This document shows, piece after piece, positions 59,432 through 64,000 of a DNA stretch of 64,000 nt (its first letter is position 1; every line of letters begins with the position of its first letter). The notes beneath the pieces are model-generated. The model was not told the origin of the DNA and did no database searches. It saw only the letters and a program-made list of their open reading frames with translations. The stretch is from SZUA-430 sp040080835. GTDB taxonomy: Bacteria; Pseudomonadota; Alphaproteobacteria; Micropepsales; Micropepsaceae. Where the stretch lies: NCBI GenBank assembly GCA_040080835.1, contig JBEBHP010000020.1, positions 1-64,000 of the forward strand, written 5' to 3'. The translations under genes were made by a program, and so were the position numbers.

Positions 59432-59944
59432 CTAGCTGCATACGCCTTCATACCCCAGCGTTCGCTTCTTGTGAGATGCCATATCCAGAAATTTACCGCA
59501 TTGAGCGAAGCCCGATTTGCCAAAGACATCCGTCAGGTCACACTTGATAAGCAACATCTCGTCAGGCTCCGCAATTGTTGTCGCCTTTCGGAACGCCCCA
59601 TTTGATCGCACCCAGAACCCTTTGTCGGCGAGCACAACAAGTAACTCCTCACCCCTTAGCGCGTGAGGCGTATAGTCAACGGGAATGGGCCAACGGCGTA
59701 TAACTCTTCCATGGAGATTGAGTTCGACAACGACGTCGGAAAGCAGTGGGCCTTCCTTTGCGGTTGGCAACTTGGAGACCAGTGCATTGGCCACTTCGCC
59801 GCAGGGATGCTCCGAAAGGCCTTGAAACCCTGGCGCGGCCTTGGCACCCGGTCCGGGCCAGAACCGAAACAACTCAGTACCGGACGCATTGCTCAACCCG
59901 CTGATAACCAGCAGGCATACGAACCAGAAAATACGCGTGTGCAT
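59432..59944 (-). CDS. Orphan secreted protein between repeat copies
   Basis: The 170-residue protein starts at ATG 59944 behind a CAGGAG ribosome binding site. It has a signal peptide (HTRIFWFVCLLVISGLSNASG) and a mature part with four cysteines (HPCGE, IKCDL, AQCGK, EGVCS). No domain is recognised; the region VVVELNLHGRVIRRWPIPVDY has alternating strands. It is bracketed by two copies of the same composite repeat, which suggests insertion or duplication at this place. Confidence 0.65.
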   Translation of the reverse strand: MHTRIFWFVCLLVISGLSNASGTELFRFWPGPGAKAAPGFQGLSEHPCGEVANALVSKLPTAKEGPLLSDVVVELNLHGRVIRRWPIPVDYTPHALRGEELLVVLADKGFWVRSNGAFRKATTIAEPDEMLLIKCDLTDVFGKSGFAQCGKFLDMASHKKRTLGYEGVCS

Positions 59945-60029
59945 CACGGGCTCCTGACGGCGTTGCATCGTCAAGAGCGAGCCTACCTGTTTTCCCAGGC
60001 ACAGCAACCAGCAAATCAAAACTCAAACT

Positions 60030-60169
60030 GTCATCCTGCTTGCCATGCGGCACGAAGTGACGCTTTGCAAGCGGGACCCAAACGAGGTGAGGCCTCTCCG
60101 GATATCCCTCACCTCGTTTGGGTCCCGTACGCACTGCACCGCTTCGCGCTGCAATGCGTACGGGATGAC
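60030..60169. repeat. Palindromic element A, copy 2
   Basis: Runs from GTCATCCTG to GGGATGAC. It contains a perfect 20-base inverted repeat (60073-60092 and 60107-60126, 14-base loop, arm ends GGGACCCA and TGGGTCCC) and a second stem GTACGCA/TGCGTAC (60127-60161). The terminal GTCATC/GATGAC and nested stems give a cruciform-like structure. Confidence 0.82.
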
Positions 60170-60205
60170 GACGGTGGGAATGTTTCATCATAACCCAACA
60201 CTCTC

Positions 60206-60330
60206 GTCATCCCGGCGAACGCAGGGACCCAGAAGCCGGAGGGTGAGTTGCATAGTGTCCCTAGGTCCCGGACAGCAACACTCGCAAATCAACTGCTTCG
60301 CAGTTGAGCTCGTGTAGCTTCCGGAATGAC
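60206..60330. repeat. Palindromic element B, copy 2
   Basis: A 125-base partner of 59230-59354, again from GTCATCCCGG to CCGGAATGAC, with the CAACTGC/GCAGTTG hairpin kept intact while one base in the first CCCGGC/GCCGGG stem has changed. Confidence 0.82.
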
Positions 60331-60344
60331 GGCGGTGGTGGCCT

Positions 60345-61022
60345 TTACTCCCGACCCAACACCGCCGCCCTGAGCGCCATCAACAGCAACGGCGTCCAGC
60401 TCGCAAAAAAGCCGAGCGACTGCAGCCAGATCCACTTGAGGTCAACGGCCATCATCGCGACGCCGATGGCAGGCAGGCAGAGCAGCACGCCGAGGATCGG
60501 GCGGCGCGCCTCTGATGTGAAACACAGCCCGGCGAGACACAGTCCGTTGAGCCCCAACGCCGCGAACTTGATCCACGCCGCATTGGCCGACGTCGCAAGC
60601 GCTTCAGTGCTGGGCGACAGGTCGGGCGTGTAGGCAAGCAGGCTCAGCGTTTCGACATAGTCGGCGGCGCATGCGACCAACGCTGCTACAATCGCCGCAA
60701 GCGCCAGCGGCACGAGCCGCCCCACTGAAAGGAAGAGCGCTGCAAATACCGCAAACGCCGTATACGAAGGTATGAAAGCATGAATATCGAGCGTGTTTAC
60801 GGCGTCCACCGCAGCAATGATCTTGCCACGGCACGCGCTTTCGACCGGACCGAATATCGCGAGCAGCGTATCAATGCTGCGTGCCAGCTCGAAGCGGATG
60901 ACCGCTTCGCCAGCGTTGCAAGCCTGGGCGGCCTTCACCTCACCAAGCATTTGAAAAGTGGCGACCGTCCCAAGCGAGGCGATACCCGTGATGGCGGTGA
61001 GCAGGGCCCAGAACCGTGTCAT
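60345..61022 (-). CDS. Integral membrane protein of unknown function
   Basis: The 225-residue protein has about six predicted membrane helices (near 5-22, 75-95, 100-120, 150-170, 178-198 and 203-222) and a soluble loop between the first two containing two cysteines (QACNAG, ESACRG). No family is recognised. It starts 26 bases after the stop of the amidohydrolase gene, so co-transcription is plausible. Confidence 0.75.
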   Translation of the reverse strand: MTRFWALLTAITGIASLGTVATFQMLGEVKAAQACNAGEAVIRFELARSIDTLLAIFGPVESACRGKIIAAVDAVNTLDIHAFIPSYTAFAVFAALFLSVGRLVPLALAAIVAALVACAADYVETLSLLAYTPDLSPSTEALATSANAAWIKFAALGLNGLCLAGLCFTSEARRPILGVLLCLPAIGVAMMAVDLKWIWLQSLGFFASWTPLLLMALRAAVLGRE

Positions 61023-61048
61023 GCGTTTTCCCTCTTCCGATGTTGAAC

Positions 61049-62785
61049 CTACTCCGCCGCCATCGCCCGCGGCTCGCGTTGAGGCCCGCGCACCACGCGG
61101 CCCGGACGAACAGCCTGCACCTCACCGTTGCGAAATGTCACCTCGCCGCTCTTGATGGTCGCCACGTAACCTTCCGCCTTTTGCAAGAGCCGCTTGCCAC
61201 CAGCGGGAAGGTCGAACGCAAGCCACGGCTTGCCGAGCTTTAACGTCGCAAGGTCAATCACGTTGATGTCCGCGAGATAGCCCGGCTTCAGCAACCCGCG
61301 GTCTTCCATGCCATAGAGCATCGCCGTATCGCGGCATTGGCGCTTGATGGCAAGCTCAAGCGGAATCCTGCCGCGCTTGCGGTCGCGCACCCAGTGCTGC
61401 AACAGGAAGGTCGGCGAAGCCGCATCACAGATCGTGCCGCAATGCGCGCCGCCATCCGACAGCGAGATCACGGCGTCCTCGCGTTCAAGCAGGCCCTTCA
61501 CGAAATCAAGATTGCCGTCCGCATAGTTCAGCAGCGGCAGATAGATGAAGCCCGTGCCGTCATTCTCCATGAGCAGGTCATAGGCAAATTCGTCCCCGGT
61601 CACGCCCTTGGCCGCGGCGAGCGCCATGATTGTCTCACCCGGCGTCGGCTCGTAGTTGAAGTCATCATTCATCGCATACTGCGTGAACCAGCCCTTGCCG
61701 ATCACCATGCGCAGGCCCGCGAGTTCGCCTTCCAGGATTGGTTCCTCAGCCAGGATCTTCGCCCGGAACGCAGGATCACGCAGCGTCTTCAGCTGCTGGT
61801 CCCATGGCTTGCCCGCAACCTCGGCCCATGATGGGCGCAGCAGGAACGGATGCACCGTCCCGCGCCATGCCATCAGGATACCGGTCCCGCGCAGCGCAAT
61901 CTGGGCGACTATGTTCGCGCCCTTGTCGTTCTCGGATTTCATCGTCGACATCTGCTCTTCCCAGGGAAGTTCCTTGGCAATCGACTGCAGCATCGCGAAG
62001 GTAACGGGCATTTTCGTCTCGCGGCTGAGCTCGCCCATCCATTCGAATTCTTTCCATTCACGCTTCAGGTCGGACGCCATCTCGAACACGCCGTGACCGA
62101 CGCGTCCCATGGCGCGACCAATGCCGATGAGCTCTTCCTTTGTTGCCGTCGTGCCGGGCACGAGCTCGCCATCAACCGAGCGGTGCAGGATCGTGCGAGA
62201 AGTCGAAAAGCCCAACGCACCGGCCCGCAGGCCTTCCTCGACGATCTGGGACATGCGCGCTATGTCGGTCTCGGTCGGCGCCTCGTTGCGCGCGCCGCGT
62301 TCACCCATGACATAGGCCCGCACCGCGCCATGCGGCACGTGCGTGGCGACATCCACCGTGCGCGGCAGTTCCTCGAGCGCATTCATGTATTCGGGAAAGC
62401 TCTCCCAGTTCCACTTCATGCCTTCGGCGAGCGCCGTGCCTGGAATGTCCTCCACGCCTTCCATCAGGCTGATCAGCCACTGATGACGGTCAGGGCGCGC
62501 AGGCGCAAAGCCGACGCCGCAATTGCCCATGACAACTGTTGTCACGCCATGCCAGCTCGACGGCGCCATCACATCGTCCCAGGTCGCTTGTCCATCGTAG
62601 TGCGTGTGGATATCGACGAAGCCTGGTGCAACAATCTTGCCAGACGCATCGATCTCTTCCTTGCCGCGACCGCTTACGTTGCCAACTGCCGTGATGCGTC
62701 CGTTGTCGACTGCGACGTCCGCGGTGAAAGGCTTGCAGCCAGTACCGTCAACAACAGTACCGCCGCGAATGACCAGATCGTGCAT
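61049..62785 (-). CDS. Amidohydrolase (N-acyl-D-amino-acid deacylase family)
   Basis: The 578-residue protein has the D-aminoacylase/amidohydrolase layout: LVIRGGTVVDGTG at the start, metal-binding HTHYDG (His60, His62), GVTTVVMGNCGVGFAP with the bridging Cys typical of D-aminoacylases, ISLSDGGAHCGTICDA with the catalytic Asp, and a C-terminal GLLKPGYLADINVID closing the beta-sandwich. It would hydrolyse an N-acyl D-amino acid or a related cyclic amide. Divergent from the thioesterase gene. Confidence 0.9.
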   Translation of the reverse strand: MHDLVIRGGTVVDGTGCKPFTADVAVDNGRITAVGNVSGRGKEEIDASGKIVAPGFVDIHTHYDGQATWDDVMAPSSWHGVTTVVMGNCGVGFAPARPDRHQWLISLMEGVEDIPGTALAEGMKWNWESFPEYMNALEELPRTVDVATHVPHGAVRAYVMGERGARNEAPTETDIARMSQIVEEGLRAGALGFSTSRTILHRSVDGELVPGTTATKEELIGIGRAMGRVGHGVFEMASDLKREWKEFEWMGELSRETKMPVTFAMLQSIAKELPWEEQMSTMKSENDKGANIVAQIALRGTGILMAWRGTVHPFLLRPSWAEVAGKPWDQQLKTLRDPAFRAKILAEEPILEGELAGLRMVIGKGWFTQYAMNDDFNYEPTPGETIMALAAAKGVTGDEFAYDLLMENDGTGFIYLPLLNYADGNLDFVKGLLEREDAVISLSDGGAHCGTICDAASPTFLLQHWVRDRKRGRIPLELAIKRQCRDTAMLYGMEDRGLLKPGYLADINVIDLATLKLGKPWLAFDLPAGGKRLLQKAEGYVATIKSGEVTFRNGEVQAVRPGRVVRGPQREPRAMAAE

Positions 62786-62955
62786 GTGAATAGTTCCCTG
62801 ATTGAGTTTTGGTTTGAGGCCACGCTAGCAGCGAAACTCTCGAGCGGGAAGGGCAGGCAGTCCGTAGCGAAATCCGGCGACATGCAAGCGCGTCTTGCAT
62901 CCGGGCTCCGGCTGCGGCAACTCTTTGGCAGCAGAAATTCAGAGTGCGGAACACG

Positions 62956-63732
62956 ATGGACGCCATATTCAGGGTCGAGAACAACGACGTCACTGTGAGC
63001 CCCTTTGCGGCAGGACCGTGGAATCCGGGGCTGCAACATGGCGGCGCACCATCATCACTTGCGGTTTGGGCCGCAGAGCAGGTGCCGACGCAGACCCCGA
63101 TGCGCATTGCACGCTTGACGATCGACCTGTTGCGCCCGGTGCCGATTGCCCCCATGCGCATCCGCCCGGAGGTTGTGCGCGAAGGAAAAAAGATTCAGCT
63201 GCTTTCAATCCATCTTGAAAGCGGCGGCGTGGAAGTAGCCCGCGCGAGCATTCTGAAGGTCAGGCGGTCTGCCAGCAGCTACGAGGCAATCGCCACAGCA
63301 GACAGGCTTGAGCTTCCAAACCACGAGCATGGCCGCCCGCGCAACATCATGGGTCGCGCAACGGTGGGATTTGCTTCCGGCGCAACCATTCTCGCCGTGA
63401 AGGGCGAGTTCGGCCGGAAGGGTCCGGCGGCAGTCTGGTTCCGGTTTGAGCGCCCATTTGTGGAAGGTCACCCAAGTAGCGCGGTCATGCGCAGTGTTGC
63501 GACGGCAGACTTCACCAACGGTGTGTCATCGGCGTTGAATTTTGACGAATGGACTTTCATCAACGCCGATCTCAACGTGTCACTGGCACGCGATCCGGTT
63601 GGCGATTGGATCCTGCTCGACGCCGAAACCTGGCTCGGTCCCGACGGTGGCGGCATCGCGTTCGCAAGGCTCGCCGACAGCAAGGGCTATTATGGCCGGG
63701 TCGTGCAAAACCTTGTCGTTGAAGCGCGCTGA
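62956..63732 (+). CDS. Acyl-CoA thioesterase-like double hotdog protein
   Basis: The 258-residue protein shows the TesB-like arrangement: GPWNPGLQHGGAPSSLAVWAAE with the N-terminal hotdog helix, ARLTIDLLRPVPIAPMRI, and a second half with FINADLNVSLARDPVGDWILLDAETWLGPDGGGIAFARLADSKGYYGRVVQNL in several segments. It probably hydrolyses acyl-CoA thioesters; substrate unknown. The ATG at 62956 was chosen over an in-frame codon four residues earlier. Confidence 0.85.
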   Translation: MDAIFRVENNDVTVSPFAAGPWNPGLQHGGAPSSLAVWAAEQVPTQTPMRIARLTIDLLRPVPIAPMRIRPEVVREGKKIQLLSIHLESGGVEVARASILKVRRSASSYEAIATADRLELPNHEHGRPRNIMGRATVGFASGATILAVKGEFGRKGPAAVWFRFERPFVEGHPSSAVMRSVATADFTNGVSSALNFDEWTFINADLNVSLARDPVGDWILLDAETWLGPDGGGIAFARLADSKGYYGRVVQNLVVEAR

Positions 63733-63744
63733 ACCAGCGAACCG

Positions 63745-64000
63745 CTATTTCGGCAAATTGCCTTTCGGCCATGAACCCTTGAGCGCACACAATTTGCGGC
63801 CGAGCGCTCGCGTCACGGCATCTGTTTTTGCCGTCATGACATGCGGATCTTTTTGCCAGCCGGTTTTCGAAACGCTTCCCGTGCCATCAGCACCCGGATC
63901 GGAGGTGAAATAGACCGTGTCCTTGCCGCAGTCATAGGCCCAGATGTACCATCCCTTGACCTTGTCAGTCGTCGCATCGGCGTCGCTCACGAAATTCATG
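63745..64000 (-). CDS. Hypothetical protein, cut by the right edge
   Basis: About 84 C-terminal residues are visible (KGWYIWAYDCGKDTVYFTSDP, GWQKDPHVMTAKTDAVTRALG, then LCALKGSWPKG). The frame stays open to the edge and the first visible Met has no signal peptide or ribosome binding site in view, so the gene probably begins outside the window. Two cysteines suggest an extracytoplasmic protein. No family is recognised. Confidence 0.6.
   Translation of the reverse strand, partial: MNFVSDADATTDKVKGWYIWAYDCGKDTVYFTSDPGADGTGSVSKTGWQKDPHVMTAKTDAVTRALGRKLCALKGSWPKGNLPK

Larger units (their letters stand above)
59945..60344. other. Intergenic repeat region, second copy
   Basis: These 400 bases contain no gene. 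They hold element A copy 2 (60030-60169) and element B copy 2 (60206-60330). Confidence 0.75.

Noticed and set aside
59057..60330. Repeats as ends of a classical insertion sequence
   Set aside because: No transposase gene lies between or beside them, and both composite copies are in direct orientation; a non-autonomous element or duplication fits better.
61850..62998. 382-codon plus-strand frame opposite the amidohydrolase
   Set aside because: No family resemblance and a composition rich in Arg/His, as expected for an antisense shadow; it also runs into the thioesterase start region.

Overview
The window looks like a 64 kb piece of chromosome from a free-living alphaproteobacterium, GC-rich by eye (about 60 percent, not computed). 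The evidence is gene content and order. There is a fabD-fabG-acpP-fabF-mltG-yicC-gmk run on the plus strand (771-6808), and facing it an lptF-lptG-lptD-surA-pdxA-rsmA run on the minus strand (14630-6805). Next to these lie pepA-holC, ndk, purM-purN and metG. LPS transport genes and a partial O-antigen ligase-like gene indicate a Gram-negative outer membrane. No rRNA, tRNA, CRISPR array, prophage, insertion sequence or origin was recognised.

Region by region: 1-17500 is housekeeping (polymer ligase fragment, fatty acid synthesis, peptidoglycan release, guanylate kinase, ribosome methylation, pyridoxal phosphate, outer-membrane biogenesis, leucyl aminopeptidase, DNA polymerase III chi, a secreted ankyrin protein). 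17500-25800 is accessory: a class III cyclase/TolB-like/TPR protein followed by a broken copy of its N-terminus, a small PepSY-like membrane protein, a SIMPL protein, a tethered Ala-Asp-Pro repeat protein, a second TolB-like/TPR protein with a different N-terminus, a glutathione transferase pair, and about 1 kb with repeats and one small atypical membrane ORF.

25779-37628 is the most distinctive part. On the minus strand it holds a giant (about 2440 aa) animal-type haem peroxidase with RTX calcium-binding repeats and a type I secretion-like C-terminus, a large multicopper oxidase with all four copper motifs, and a Sco/SenC-cytochrome c fusion. Divergent from these is an OmpR-type regulator whose receiver lacks the phospho-acceptor Asp. 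My inference is an extracellular/periplasmic oxidation module, possibly Mn(II) or phenolic oxidation by analogy with RTX haem peroxidases (MopA type) and multicopper oxidases of marine alphaproteobacteria. No substrate can be read from sequence.

37645-43276 holds an ABC-F protein, ndk and five small, mostly secreted proteins of unknown function, two of them paralogues. 43461-48977 is a likely operon: GbsR/MarR regulator with an upstream palindrome, DUF4166, membrane-SDR fusion, glutathione transferase, S9 peptidase. 48974-55861 is SDR, FAD oxidoreductase, purN/purM, metG and an acetyltransferase. 55981-64000 contains two tandem L,D-transpeptidases, a nitroreductase, an orphan secreted protein bracketed by two copies of a composite palindromic repeat, a membrane protein, a D-aminoacylase-type amidohydrolase, a thioesterase-like protein and a gene cut by the right edge.

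Coordinates of starts were moved from the longest reading frame wherever a ribosome binding site, an overlap with the upstream gene or the family N-terminus argued for it; these choices are stated per gene.
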